A stretch of DNA of 64,000 bases from JADHUC01 sp964623055 (GCA_964623055.1 CAZURK010000022.1:25634-89633); one strand, 5' to 3'; shown: positions 17,142-26,896, counted from the stretch's first letter. Numbers and translations are program-made. Notes: generated by a model from the sequence alone, not told the origin.

Positions 17142-20100
17142 TCACTCGGACGTTCGCCCTGTTTCAGTTTCCTCGATCAACATACCACTGATCGTAGGCG
17201 GCGCTCCGGTTCGAGGCAGGAGTTCGATGGTGAGTTGATCGGCAGCATCGATGGTTGTTTCCTTGATCAACGGCTTGTGCGGGCCGCCGGGTTCCTTCTT
17301 TGGGAACGTCACGGAGACAGCGGTCTCTGCCTGAAGTCTTGCTTCGAAGCTGGTGGCGTCCTCCATCCCATCCAGGTCGCAGAAGAACAACGTAACGTGG
17401 TATCGGCGAGACGGCGAGACTTCCGGGGCAAGGCGGATTTGCAGCTTGAGCGGGCCGGAGAGTGTGCTGGTGTAGAGCCAGGGCATATCCGTGCCCTCGA
17501 TCGTCGTCCAATCCGGATTGCGCCAAGCGGCCGTCACATCGGCCCCAATGCCCAGTGCGTCGATTGGCAGATTGTCGAAAGGCACTCGCCCCATGCCGCC
17601 GGCTCCGCGAGGGCCGGTCGTGGACGGGCGGGGAAAAGCGAACCAGATGTTGCCGTCCTTGTCGGGTTTGTCGCCGGGCGCGCCGAAGTTCAGTCGCAGC
17701 CCAGTGATTGGCAGGTTCTTGGGTCGTGGTGAACCTGTATAGAGCCCCCAATGATTGTGGCGATTGTCGGGCATTAGCGCCAGTGAAGTCTTGTAGTTGT
17801 ACGCGCACGGGCACGAACTGGACCCCTCCGGCGCAAGCACCAGCCCGCAGGCGGGAATCATGTTGATCCAGCATCCAGCGCGCATGTTCGGGAAATGATA
17901 GACACCGCTACGACCATCCAGGTCGAAGAAGCCCATGGAACCGGAACGTTTCATCGCCACGGCGGCGCAACCGGCCAGTCGCCCGCAACCGCCGGCAACC
18001 GACGCGGCGAACGGCGTCATCCGGCCGGTCAACGGATCTTCTCGTAGGATCGGATCGCCGGTACGCTGGTCGCAGGCGTTACGCAGATAGACGACGTCGC
18101 CTACGACGACCGGGAACGGGGCGTTTTCGTCTCGCGTCCACAGCAATTGCCCATCGTTGGCGGAGAAAGCTGAGACGCCGGGACCTTCCGTCGTCGCGCG
18201 CAGCCCGTGCCACACTGGAATCGTCGCAAGGATCACGCCGTTGGCCACATACAACGAGTTCTGTCGGGCGCCGATATTCGGCGTCGCCCACAGTTCTTCG
18301 CCTGATCGCAAGTCCAACGCCTTCAGGGCTCGATCGTGGGAAGCCCCACGCAGGCTGAAGACGGGCCTTTCCTTGGATTGGGGTATTCGTTTCGGAGCAC
18401 TCTTTACGCCTCGCCTGAACCTGGGAAAGACATCCGCCGGCGCCAAGCCGTCGATCAGATACAGCCGGTCGCCCTGAATCACAATCGCATTTGAATCGAT
18501 GGCACTTTCGGATTCATAGGTCCATCGGACCTTTCCCGTCGTCTTGTCCAAAACGAACAGAAGCCGATTGGCGGGATGGGCCATCGACCACCAGGACCGC
18601 CGGATGTTCGGTTGGCCGATCGCACCAACCACGGCGTCATCTGTCACGGCCAAATACTCCCAGATCCGCTCGTTGCCCGCTTCGGTGCCGACGTTCGTGT
18701 CTGAGCTGGGCACATCCGGTGGCTTGTAGGTGAACAGCGTCTTGCCTGTGTCGCGATCCAGACGCAGACACTTGGCGTCCTGCAGGGCATAGAGCGCGTC
18801 TTCATCCACCGCCATACATCCGCCGCGATAGGCCGAAGGCCAGCGACCCACGCCCGGCAGTTCCCGCTCCCAAATGATCCGACCGTTGTATGCATCGACA
18901 GCGTGCAGATAGTCGATTCCAGCCACATACAGGCGCCCGTCGATCGCCAGCGGGACGGGTGCGCGGTAATGACGGCTGACGATGTCGGCCGGCCCCACAC
19001 TGCCAAACCAGAGTACCTTCAGAGGCAATCGCACCAATTGGTCCGCCGATGCGCCCGACTTGCCGGCGTCTGCGTATTGGTGCGTCCATACTCCGGCGCC
19101 GGGCAGGGGACCACGTTCGATTCGGATACCGACGTCGATAGATCTCTTTTCCGCCTCCGGGGCTCCGCCTTCCGTCAACCATTGATCCACGTCCGGACGC
19201 AACGACTCGCGGCATGCAATCACAGCCACGCCGCCACACGGACGCAGGACGCGATACACTTCCGATGCAGGTATCTGTTCCAGTTCCGCGGCGGATTCGA
19301 CGTTGACCACGATCAGATTTGCCACGTAGTCAGCGTACGGCAGCGGGTTGACTGCGACGTTATGGATGGCAACGCGTGTCCCGTAGAGGCCTGCGTCGGC
19401 CAGTCTGTCGCGTGTCTTCCCCACATCGCGCGAACCAGCCGCCCAGTACCACATCAGATTCGTTTGGCGCGCCAGTTCGGCAAGGCAGGCCTCGTTCGTG
19501 TTGCCCAGAATCAAGCCATAGCCGTCGGTGACGCCGCTGGCCGACAAGATGGATTTCACACGATCCTTCGTGGCGGGCGGGACAGCGTCGAAAAAGGGGT
19601 CAGGTCCAATTTGTGCAAAGCACCCTTCGGGCCGTTCCGGCAAATTGGACCTGACCCCTTTTTCGACGCGCCGATAACAGTGAATCTCGCCTTCGGTGGT
19701 GCTGACCAGAAGCGACTGATCGGCGATCAGCAGTCCGTGCACATCGCCCATCAGTTCTGTCTCCCAGGTCTTGCTGCCGTCTTCCGCGCTGTAACATACC
19801 AGCGTTCCGCGCCCTCCGGCAATCAGTGTGGAGCCGGCCTGGATCAACTCGTAAATGCGATCGACTGGCGTTTCCCAGAGTTTGTGGTTCGCGGCGTCCA
19901 CCATGTGCCCTTCGGAGCTGCCCATCTTTGCCACGTAGCTGTCAGGTGCCGCTTCAAGCACGTCTTTGAGGTCGATGCCCACAAGCTTGCCGGGGCCGAT
20001 CAGGCTCATTCGCCCCTCGTCGTTGATGACACCCTTCAGGACGCCGTTCAGATGGAACACTTCCTGGCCGTCTCGGGCGCGTATCCCCACCATCGTGGCT

Positions 20101-21068
20101 TCGCTGCAGATGTCGGCTTCGGCTTTGGTTGGGCGCTCGGGATTCGGCTTCTTCAGGTATTCACAGGGCGCGAAGGCAAGATCCTCGTACGTCATCGTCC
20201 AAGCGCCGCCGGGGAACAGTCCTTCGCTTTCGTGGTAGAGAAGTCTTCCAGTGACACGATCGAAAAAAGCAGGCGTGGCCCGGCCACAGGGCACCACCAA
20301 GACGTCGCCGCACAAGGCCAGGTACCCCTGCGGCGACACACCGCCCATTGCCTCATAGTGCGGTTGAGTTGCGTACTTCGTGCCGCTGGAATCGTTCTGC
20401 CAAATAACCGCTCCCGTCTCCGCGTCCAGGCAAGTCACGACGATGCCTTCCGGCGACCACATGCCGAACGTTGTGTACGCTCGGCCATCTACAACGAGCA
20501 CGCCGGACCGCGCCGGCCAGCGCGAGATCATCTGCTCGTTGCCGATCAGTCGTTCGTCAGGAATATCCGGTCGGTATTTCCAGATCAGACGGCCGGTGGA
20601 CCCGTCCAAGCAATACACGGCGCCGTCGTCCGAAGAGGCATAGACCTTTCCGCCATAAACGGCCGGAGCAAGGCGAACTGGGCCTTCAGCAAAGAATCGC
20701 CATCGGGGTTCACCCGTGTCCAGATCGAGCGAATGAATCGCGTGGTCGCTGGACGATGCGAAGTACACGAGTCTCTCGGCGGCAGAGAGTGCGTAAGCAT
20801 AGTCCATGTCGATTCGTTGCGTTTCCCAAGCAGGTTCCCGCCACGCGGGACGCGGTTTGTGCCTTGCCTTGTGCGTCCATACCAAGTGATACGGAGGCAC
20901 GAGATCCTTGGGCGTGCAACCTGTGCGGCGGGCGTTGAGAAGATGGATTCCACTGGTGGACTGTGTCGGGGTCTTTCTCTCGCCGCTGATCGAGTCTGCA
21001 GCACCGGACTCTCCAGCCGACATCAGTAGGATTGCTGAGCAGAACCACAGATTGGTCAGTCTTGTCAT
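17142..21068 (-). CDS. Exported PQQ-type beta-propeller protein with internal methyltransferase-like domain
   Basis: About 1308 residues from ATG 21068, which follows GGGAAA and gives a signal peptide (MTRLTNLWFCSAILLMSAG). Residues about 65-460 are PQQ/quinoprotein-like blades (SLDLDTGEPRWRF, YCLDGSTGRLIWKY, TCLDAETGAVIWQ). Residues about 504-636 change character: YGLILGNTNEACLAELA, then LPYADYVANLIVVN and VYRVLRPCGGVAVIACRES, the layout of a class I SAM-methyltransferase Rossmann fold. Propeller blades resume after about 665 (AVDAYNGRIIWERELPG, LDKTTGKVRWTYE). The end resembles a small beta domain. An 85-bp palindromic element (19585-19669) is inserted in frame at the junction of propeller 1 and the Rossmann part. 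The role is unknown; such proteins are common in Planctomycetes. Confidence 0.88.
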   Translation of the reverse strand: MTRLTNLWFCSAILLMSAGESGAADSISGERKTPTQSTSGIHLLNARRTGCTPKDLVPPYHLVWTHKARHKPRPAWREPAWETQRIDMDYAYALSAAERLVYFASSSDHAIHSLDLDTGEPRWRFFAEGPVRLAPAVYGGKVYASSDDGAVYCLDGSTGRLIWKYRPDIPDERLIGNEQMISRWPARSGVLVVDGRAYTTFGMWSPEGIVVTCLDAETGAVIWQNDSSGTKYATQPHYEAMGGVSPQGYLALCGDVLVVPCGRATPAFFDRVTGRLLYHESEGLFPGGAWTMTYEDLAFAPCEYLKKPNPERPTKAEADICSEATMVGIRARDGQEVFHLNGVLKGVINDEGRMSLIGPGKLVGIDLKDVLEAAPDSYVAKMGSSEGHMVDAANHKLWETPVDRIYELIQAGSTLIAGGRGTLVCYSAEDGSKTWETELMGDVHGLLIADQSLLVSTTEGEIHCYRRVEKGVRSNLPERPEGCFAQIGPDPFFDAVPPATKDRVKSILSASGVTDGYGLILGNTNEACLAELARQTNLMWYWAAGSRDVGKTRDRLADAGLYGTRVAIHNVAVNPLPYADYVANLIVVNVESAAELEQIPASEVYRVLRPCGGVAVIACRESLRPDVDQWLTEGGAPEAEKRSIDVGIRIERGPLPGAGVWTHQYADAGKSGASADQLVRLPLKVLWFGSVGPADIVSRHYRAPVPLAIDGRLYVAGIDYLHAVDAYNGRIIWERELPGVGRWPSAYRGGCMAVDEDALYALQDAKCLRLDRDTGKTLFTYKPPDVPSSDTNVGTEAGNERIWEYLAVTDDAVVGAIGQPNIRRSWWSMAHPANRLLFVLDKTTGKVRWTYESESAIDSNAIVIQGDRLYLIDGLAPADVFPRFRRGVKSAPKRIPQSKERPVFSLRGASHDRALKALDLRSGEELWATPNIGARQNSLYVANGVILATIPVWHGLRATTEGPGVSAFSANDGQLLWTRDENAPFPVVVGDVVYLRNACDQRTGDPILREDPLTGRMTPFAASVAGGCGRLAGCAAVAMKRSGSMGFFDLDGRSGVYHFPNMRAGCWINMIPACGLVLAPEGSSSCPCAYNYKTSLALMPDNRHNHWGLYTGSPRPKNLPITGLRLNFGAPGDKPDKDGNIWFAFPRPSTTGPRGAGGMGRVPFDNLPIDALGIGADVTAAWRNPDWTTIEGTDMPWLYTSTLSGPLKLQIRLAPEVSPSRRYHVTLFFCDLDGMEDATSFEARLQAETAVSVTFPKKEPGGPHKPLIKETTIDAADQLTIELLPRTGAPPTISGMLIEETETGRTSE
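19585..19669. repeat. 85-bp palindromic element inserted in frame inside a CDS
   Basis: Arms 19585-19613 and 19641-19669 are 29-bp exact reverse complements (core AAAAAGGGGTCAGGTCCAAT) around a 27-bp loop. It lies wholly inside the PQQ-propeller gene and keeps the frame open, encoding about 28 residues (GVRSNLPERPEGCFAQIGPD) between two domains. The GGGGTC core is similar to that of the palindrome at 36361-36410, so both may be REP-like elements of one superfamily. Confidence 0.75.
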
Positions 21069-21163
21069 TGTGGTTTCCCAACGTTGCTTCGGAGCCTCAA
21101 GCACGGATTAGTGGCACAGCGCCATCGTGGAAGGAAGCGTATGCTCAAGTCGTTTCCAGTCAT

Positions 21164-21233
21164 TCGTTTAACGGCAAGCCGAAGGCGACTGCGTCCCGGC
21201 CCGCGCAATCGCCTTCGGCTTGCCGTTAAACGA
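21164..21233. repeat. Perfect 25-bp inverted repeat (TCGTTTA-type)
   Basis: Arms 21164-21188 and 21209-21233 are exact reverse complements (TCGTTTAACGGCAAGCCGAA and mirror), loop 20 bp. The TCGTTTA termini match the element at 2788-2864. It lies between the 5' end of the PQQ-propeller gene and the 3' end of the ThuA-like gene, which run in the same direction. Confidence 0.75.
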
Positions 21234-21268
21234 TGTGTTCACATGAGTTTGCAGAGGCTGTTGCGCCG

Positions 21269-22153
21269 CTATTGTCGCAACACTGGTGCGTCAGGGCCGG
21301 GGAAGTCGTCGGGGACTTTCTGGGTGACCTTGCCGGTGGCTGCCCATTCGGTTCCTCGTAGGAACGTGGCGATGAAGGCCACGCTGCGGCACTGTTCGCC
21401 GGCGTGTCCGATTGCGGTATGGAAGACGCGGCCTTCGCCGAAGCTGATCGTCATGAGCATCGGCTCGTGTTCACCGCTGCCGCGTTTCACTTTGTCGGAA
21501 AACGCAGTCGCCAAGATCTTGACGTTTTTGGCCGGGCCACGAAGCCAGCTATACAACTCGTCGTTGTAGTGCATGAACACCGGAGGCAGGCCCTTGGTGA
21601 TGGGATGGTCTGCGTCGCGTACGACAATCTGGAAATCGTGGCGAGGCCCGTGCCCGCCGCCCCTGCCTGGCGAGTTGTCAAGCACCGCTTTGCCGTCGCG
21701 CCAGCGGAGGTACGGGCCGCTCGTTTCGTTGCGGCCGCCCCAACCGCCGATCGCGATCATCTCGTTGTATTCCTTCCATTTGGGAAAGGCGTTGTTGGCC
21801 GCGTGATAGATGACCAGACCACCGCCGCCGGAGACGTAGTCGACCAACGCCTGCTTCGTCTCCTCCGGCCACTCATCACCGGTATAGTTGCTGACCACAA
21901 CGTCATACCCGGCGAATTTAGGCTTGAAGCCGCTCATGTCACTCTTCTTTGGCGGCGAGGTGGCCACGTCGACTGCGAACATCCCCGTTTCCTCCAGGAG
22001 TTGCTTCAGGATTGGCGTCGTCTCTTGCCAATTGTGATTATTCTGCCCATCAACGATCAGGACCTTCATTGGCTGGGCTGCCGAGGCGACGGCCCCCAGG
22101 AAAGCGCAAACGACGAGCACAGAGGATATTGCCAGCCAGCGTCTCGATGTCAT
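21269..22153 (-). CDS. Exported ThuA-like domain protein
   Basis: A 294-residue protein with a signal peptide (MTSRRWLAISSVLVVCAFLG) followed by a ThuA-like, class I glutamine-amidotransferase-type fold. Visible: VLIVDGQNNHNWQETTPILK at the start of the domain, then DVVVSNYTGDEWPEETKQAL, VSGGGGLVIYHAANNAFP, DHPITKGLP, and an ISFGEGRVFHTAIGHAGE block near the end. ThuA was first linked to trehalose utilisation, and planctomycete members often sit near sugar oxidoreductases; the biochemical activity is not established. Here the neighbours give no operon. The gene runs in the same direction as the PQQ-propeller gene, 200 bp apart with a palindrome between, so independent transcription is likely. 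Confidence 0.88.
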   Translation of the reverse strand: MTSRRWLAISSVLVVCAFLGAVASAAQPMKVLIVDGQNNHNWQETTPILKQLLEETGMFAVDVATSPPKKSDMSGFKPKFAGYDVVVSNYTGDEWPEETKQALVDYVSGGGGLVIYHAANNAFPKWKEYNEMIAIGGWGGRNETSGPYLRWRDGKAVLDNSPGRGGGHGPRHDFQIVVRDADHPITKGLPPVFMHYNDELYSWLRGPAKNVKILATAFSDKVKRGSGEHEPMLMTISFGEGRVFHTAIGHAGEQCRSVAFIATFLRGTEWAATGKVTQKVPDDFPGPDAPVLRQ

Positions 22154-22366
22154 GAAATGGTTCCTTTCGTTGTTGTTGCCGGATGTCTCGTTCTGAGGAA
22201 AACAATATCACGCACTCTGCCAGTCTAACATCGAGCTGAATTGATTGGAACACGCGGGATCGCGTCGGCGGGAGTAGCGCGGCATGGCAAGACAGATGTG
22301 GCGGTGCGGTGGTTCGCCCGGCCCGCTTCTGCTGCAGTTCAATCACCATCATGGAGACTTGTCGAT

Positions 22367-22516
22367 CTAGCCTCGCATGAAGCCTTTCTTGCATCGTTTG
22401 CATCTCGTGCCTTTGGCGGAGCAGTGATTGCACTCTCTGAAGCCACACTGGTCGCAAACGGTCCAATATCGCCCACTGCGCTCTACGTCCATTTGGCAGT
22501 TACCGCACTTGGCCAT
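22367..22516 (-). CDS. 49-residue zinc-ribbon protein
   Basis: ATG 22516 is preceded by AAAGGAGAAGACG, an excellent Shine-Dalgarno that decides this start over a longer in-frame reading from 22573. The product has four C-x2-C pairs in 49 residues (CGNC, CDQC, CNHC, CKRC), enough for two zinc sites of ribbon or treble-clef type, and a basic tail (KRCKKGFMRG). No membrane or export signal. It is divergent from the large kinase gene with a 241-bp gap. The function is unknown; such mini zinc ribbons often bind nucleic acid or partner proteins. The 213-bp gap downstream to the ThuA-like gene holds nothing I recognise. Confidence 0.7.
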   Translation of the reverse strand: MAKCGNCQMDVERSGRYWTVCDQCGFRECNHCSAKGTRCKRCKKGFMRG

Positions 22517-22757
22517 CGTCTTCTCCTTTCGCTGGCGGGACTGTGGTAAACCAATTCGCGTCCATCGTGGCACGACCGCTCACCACAATGCTACCCCAAC
22601 CGTGGTGCGCTTGTCTTCCCCCCGCGTGCCAATCGCGGAAAATCGGATTTCAAACGGTATCGCTACTCGGGGTTGCGGCTGCTGCGAGGGCGATTCACAA
22701 TTCAAGTGGTACTCGGTCCAATACTCGCCGATATCCGACATGAAGGACGGTTGAGCG

Positions 22758-25700
22758 ATGAACGGGACACTCCGCTCACTCTGGGCATCCCTCTCTCCGC
22801 ACGCGACGGCGCGTATCAAAGAAGCCTGTGACCGGTTCCAGCGGGCATGGACCGAAGGAGACAAGCCATGTGTCGAGGAGTACCTCGCGGCGGAAAGCGA
22901 ACCAGAACGGCTCGCGCTAATGCACGAACTGCTGGTCGTGGAACGGCGCCACCGTGAACGTACGGACAACCCGCTGACGCCCGAGGAAGCCCACCGTCGA
23001 TTCCCAGACCATTCCGAACTTGTCGATTCCGTGTTCACCTCCGCGGGCGGCAGCATCACACAGGATGTGACAAGCACCCAGCCTCCACCGGACGAGACGT
23101 CGGCGCCAACAGAGGATTTCCTTGCTTCGACCATCGATTATTCGCGATCCGAAGCTGCCAGTGACACAGCAACCGATGCGGCCGCGTTGCGTGATCAAGA
23201 TTCCGCAGAATCGCCGTCCACAATCCCATCGGATCCCAGATCAGAAGGCCTGGCGCCTATTCCAGAAGGAATTCCGCCAATCGCGGATTACGAAATGCTT
23301 GGGCTGTTGGGGCGCGGCGGCATGGGAATGGTTCTGAAGGCGCGGGATCGTAGGTTGGAGCGTATCGTTGCTATCAAGATGCCGTTGAGCCCGGATGACG
23401 AGTATCGTAAGCGGTTCTTGCGCGAGGCGCGAGCATCCGCTGGGCTGAGGCATGCGAACATCTGCCCCATCCACGAGGTGGGTGAGGCGGACGGCTGGCC
23501 GTACCTGGTGATGGACTACATTCAAGGGTGCATCCTTCGGGAGCTGGCAGCGGAAGATCTGCCTGCCGAACGATCCACGAAAATCGTCGCCAAATTGGCT
23601 CGGGCGGTGGACTATGCGCATCAACACGATGTCGTTCATCGCGATCTGAAGCCGAGCAACGTAATGATCGATGCCGAAACCGGCGAGCCGATTCTTATGG
23701 ACTTCGGTTTGGCCAAGCCGATAACAGGCGACAGCAGCTTGATGACTCAATCCGGTCAAGTGATCGGCACGCCGGCCTATATGCCCCCGGAGCAAGCCAC
23801 CGGTGAACACGAGCGAGTCGGGCCGCGATCGGATATCTATTCGCTTGGCGCCATCCTTTACTACCTGTTGTCCGGCCACTCGCCTTTTGCCGGTAGCGTA
23901 GCCGAGGTTCTTGGCAAAGTGTGCAACCAGGAGCCGGTCGCACTCCGGAAGCTGCAACCGAGGACCCATCGGGACCTGGAAACGATATGCAGCAAGGCCA
24001 TGGCGAAGGAGTCGCGCGACCGATATGTTTCGGCCTCCGCCCTGGCGGACGATCTAGATCGTTTCCGTGCCGGCGAGGCCATCTTGGCGAAACGCGAAGG
24101 GCTCGCACGCAAGGCGTGGCGCAGGGTTCGCCGGCATCCAATCACTGCTGTTCTCGTACTACTTGTGATTGTGGCAATCGCAACGGCCGGCTTTGTAGCC
24201 GTGCGTGCTCAACGGATCACCGGGTTGCGGCGTTCGATCGACCAACGCCTGGCAAGTGAGCCGTACTCCAGACATGGAATCGAGGATTTGGAGACGCTTA
24301 TCGGCCGTCTAGGCCGTTACGACGCGGAGGAGGCGGATACGTATCGGGATCGCCTCTACGAGAGCTTCGCCAAGTCGATCGAGGAGGCCATCGGCAAACC
24401 GCGACTCGACCCCGAGGCTACAAAGCGGATTCAAGATTCGCTTGATCTGCTGAACGAGCTTTCTCCGCAACGTGCCGCTGTGATCGCCGACAGGTTGGCC
24501 AAACTCCAGTCGGATTGGCAAGTCGAGTTTGAGTTGAAGCCGCCATTTGATGACGTGGAGGCCACGTTCGGCCCCGACACCGTTCGGGCCGAAGGCGGCC
24601 GTCTGCTTTCCACGGGCGGGTTGGTACGCACGACCTGTCCCTGTCCCAGCGAAGTGCGGCTGGAGGCACAGTTCGACGCATCTTGGACATCGGCGGAACG
24701 ACTGGGGCTGGTACTCGGCGCTGGGGCTCCGGACACAAATGCGGCCGTTGGCTACTCGTTCTTTGTTCTGCCGCCGCGGGCAAATTCCCGGAAAAGTGCA
24801 AAGACGAAAGACGAACCAGACGCACCGAGCGGCGACGTTGTCCGTGTCCAGATCTTTCGCGGCCAGGTGGTACTTCGCGAAGAGGACATTCCACTGCCTG
24901 CTGGCCCTCTATCTCTGTCTGCCAGCCGCTCACTCGATCGTTTGACGTTTCAGGTCAACCACTTGCCCCCGTTGAAGTCGCGCGATGTCTTCCCGCTTCC
25001 GCAGAACGATGCCCGCGTGCTTGCCGTTCAATGGCCTGACCGTGTCCCGCTGATTCTCCTTCGCGCCAGCACACGCCGCCGCCCGGCCGAAGAGAGTCCT
25101 CTGGAACGAGGCGAACATCTTTATGGTCTCGGGAGATTTGCTGATGCAATGCACGAGTTCCAACAACAAGCGACTCTGTCCCGCGGGACAGAGTTCGGGA
25201 AGGAAGCAAGCGTCAAACAGGCATTGTGTCTGATTGCGCTGGAACGGATGGACGAGGCCACTGAGATCCTCGGGGTGGTGGCAAACGAGGAGGGTAACCG
25301 CTGGCCGCTGATCGCGGGTTGTCAACTCTGGTCCATCCGTCTTCAGCAGCGACGGCCCGACGAGGCGTACGCGGCGTTTCTCGCCTTGTCGTCACGCTAC
25401 GCGTTCAATCAATTGCGCGAGCAGGTACCACGCGATCTCGTCGCGTCGATTGTCGAGCAATACCGAGAGAAATCGGGCGGACTTGGCTGGTATTCGTACA
25501 ATCCCGACTTGATCCAGAATCTCGAGCGGTCCATCGCGGTACAGCAGTTCTTCGGTGTGGAGGGGCTATCGTTGGACGTGCCCCGGCTGTACCTGTGCCG
25601 CGCCTACCACTTGAAAGGCGACAACCGTACGGCGATCTTTCGTGCCGAACGCATTTTGCGCGAGCAGACTTCGTTCCATGGAGAGAATCAGCACCGGTTT

Positions 25701-26744
25701 CTGCAGCTTTGCGAACTGTATTCGTGGCTGCTTCGTTTGGAGGGCGAAGCTCCTCGCGCCCTAAGCATTCTTGACCAGCAGCTTCTGGATTCCGACGGGC
25801 AATATCGTGCGGACCGTCTTGCCCTCTTGGTGGAGCGCGCGCGGGTGCACACGGCTCTGGAACAATGGGAAGACGCCGAGAAGGATCTGACGACGCTATT
25901 GTCTCGATCGTCGGCGACTGAGCTGGGATATGCCCGCCATTCGGGATGTTGTCTGCTTCTAGGTTGCCTCCGCGATCGTCGAGGTGACAGGGAAGGAGCG
26001 TTGTCGGCCTGGCGGGATGGAGGGATGCGCAGGACTCCCGAACACAGCGCGTTGAAACTCCGCGACGTGGAAGGTTTCGCGCATGCCCTCGTGTTGGCGT
26101 CGCTCGGCGAGCAGTTCACCGCGGACGACATCAACTGGCTCATCCAGAAGGTTTCCAAGGGTATCGCCGCCTCGCACCGTATCCCGCCATCTGTTATCGA
26201 GGGCACGGTGCGCATCTTCCTGGTGGACCTTACGCCTGCACGCATCGCCGGGATTGTCCAAGAGACGTTCCGCGGTCCCCGCGGCCGCCAAGTGGCAGAG
26301 CACTGGGCCTTTCGCGACCAAGCGATGCACGAACTCACCGCCCAGTTCATCGACTGCCTATTCACCGAACTTGTGGATCAGTTGCTCATTCCTGACAAAC
26401 TCTCGCCGGAACAGCAAGCTCTCGCCAGCCAGTTTGCGGCTGGGGCTTATGCGGCTTACTACGAGGGGCGTTTCGACAAGTCGCATTTGATGCAGATGGT
26501 GATGGTCTGGAACGGGCTGACCGGCTTGGGCGGTTGGCAAGCGCTGGCTCCCAAACTGGATGCGGACATGCGCGGTCCCGCAGCCTACTTTTTCGGGCAT
26601 CGATATCTACAATTGGATCGTCAGAGCGTCGCTGTCGAATTCTGGAAGGCCGCGCTGGAGGACGCCCCAGCCGACTCTGATCTTGGACGACTTTGCCGCG
26701 CCGAATTGGACCGTATCGCGCCGGAAGAAGACGATGGCGGGTAA
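22758..26744 (+). CDS. Membrane-anchored Ser/Thr protein kinase with large C-terminal TPR-like region
   Basis: A 1328-residue Hanks-type kinase. The N-terminal 90 residues are the planctomycete pre-kinase segment (FPDHSELVDSVF), followed by an acidic Ser/Thr linker. The kinase domain covers about 178-450: glycine loop GRGGMG near 184, Lys in AIKMP near 206, catalytic HRDLKPSN near 294, DFGLAK near 315, GTPAYMPPEQA activation end. One TM helix at about 461-482 puts the remaining ~845 residues outside the membrane. That part has a LamG/laminin-like beta stretch (about 590-770) and helical repeats resembling TPRs (GEHLYGLGRFADAMHEFQQQ; LVERARVHTALEQWEDAEK). Start ATG follows AAGGACGG. It is probably a sensor of periplasmic stimuli; substrates are unknown. 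Confidence 0.92.
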   Translation: MNGTLRSLWASLSPHATARIKEACDRFQRAWTEGDKPCVEEYLAAESEPERLALMHELLVVERRHRERTDNPLTPEEAHRRFPDHSELVDSVFTSAGGSITQDVTSTQPPPDETSAPTEDFLASTIDYSRSEAASDTATDAAALRDQDSAESPSTIPSDPRSEGLAPIPEGIPPIADYEMLGLLGRGGMGMVLKARDRRLERIVAIKMPLSPDDEYRKRFLREARASAGLRHANICPIHEVGEADGWPYLVMDYIQGCILRELAAEDLPAERSTKIVAKLARAVDYAHQHDVVHRDLKPSNVMIDAETGEPILMDFGLAKPITGDSSLMTQSGQVIGTPAYMPPEQATGEHERVGPRSDIYSLGAILYYLLSGHSPFAGSVAEVLGKVCNQEPVALRKLQPRTHRDLETICSKAMAKESRDRYVSASALADDLDRFRAGEAILAKREGLARKAWRRVRRHPITAVLVLLVIVAIATAGFVAVRAQRITGLRRSIDQRLASEPYSRHGIEDLETLIGRLGRYDAEEADTYRDRLYESFAKSIEEAIGKPRLDPEATKRIQDSLDLLNELSPQRAAVIADRLAKLQSDWQVEFELKPPFDDVEATFGPDTVRAEGGRLLSTGGLVRTTCPCPSEVRLEAQFDASWTSAERLGLVLGAGAPDTNAAVGYSFFVLPPRANSRKSAKTKDEPDAPSGDVVRVQIFRGQVVLREEDIPLPAGPLSLSASRSLDRLTFQVNHLPPLKSRDVFPLPQNDARVLAVQWPDRVPLILLRASTRRRPAEESPLERGEHLYGLGRFADAMHEFQQQATLSRGTEFGKEASVKQALCLIALERMDEATEILGVVANEEGNRWPLIAGCQLWSIRLQQRRPDEAYAAFLALSSRYAFNQLREQVPRDLVASIVEQYREKSGGLGWYSYNPDLIQNLERSIAVQQFFGVEGLSLDVPRLYLCRAYHLKGDNRTAIFRAERILREQTSFHGENQHRFLQLCELYSWLLRLEGEAPRALSILDQQLLDSDGQYRADRLALLVERARVHTALEQWEDAEKDLTTLLSRSSATELGYARHSGCCLLLGCLRDRRGDREGALSAWRDGGMRRTPEHSALKLRDVEGFAHALVLASLGEQFTADDINWLIQKVSKGIAASHRIPPSVIEGTVRIFLVDLTPARIAGIVQETFRGPRGRQVAEHWAFRDQAMHELTAQFIDCLFTELVDQLLIPDKLSPEQQALASQFAAGAYAAYYEGRFDKSHLMQMVMVWNGLTGLGGWQALAPKLDADMRGPAAYFFGHRYLQLDRQSVAVEFWKAALEDAPADSDLGRLCRAELDRIAPEEDDGG

Positions 26745-26774
26745 GGACTCGTAAGGGAACAACTTCCGGACTCC

Positions 26775-26839
26775 GGTCATTCTGAGCGCAGCGAAGAATC
26801 AGTTTTCCAGGGAGGTCCTTCGCTTCGCTCAGGATGACA
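26775..26839. repeat. Imperfect inverted repeat (GTCATTCTGAGCG type) between convergent genes
   Basis: Arms 26775-26797 and 26817-26839 match at 19 of 23 positions (core TCATTCTGAGCGCAGCGAAG and mirror). This motif type is widespread in unrelated bacterial genomes as a dispersed palindrome. It lies between the convergent stops of the kinase gene and the duplicated secreted protein gene, where it could act as a bidirectional transcription stop. Confidence 0.7.
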
Positions 26840-26896
26840 TATCGCACGAGCAGGGATCTGTTTCCCTGCGAGTCTCACGTCCAATCGCGCGCCGCG

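Noticed and set aside
18903..21029. A 708-codon plus-strand frame opposite the PQQ-propeller gene
   Set aside because: The minus strand shows clear quinoprotein blades and a signal peptide; the plus-strand product has no recognisable wording.
21164..21233. An intrinsic terminator for the PQQ-propeller gene
   Set aside because: It lies upstream of that gene's 5' end, not downstream, and lacks a T-run in either direction.
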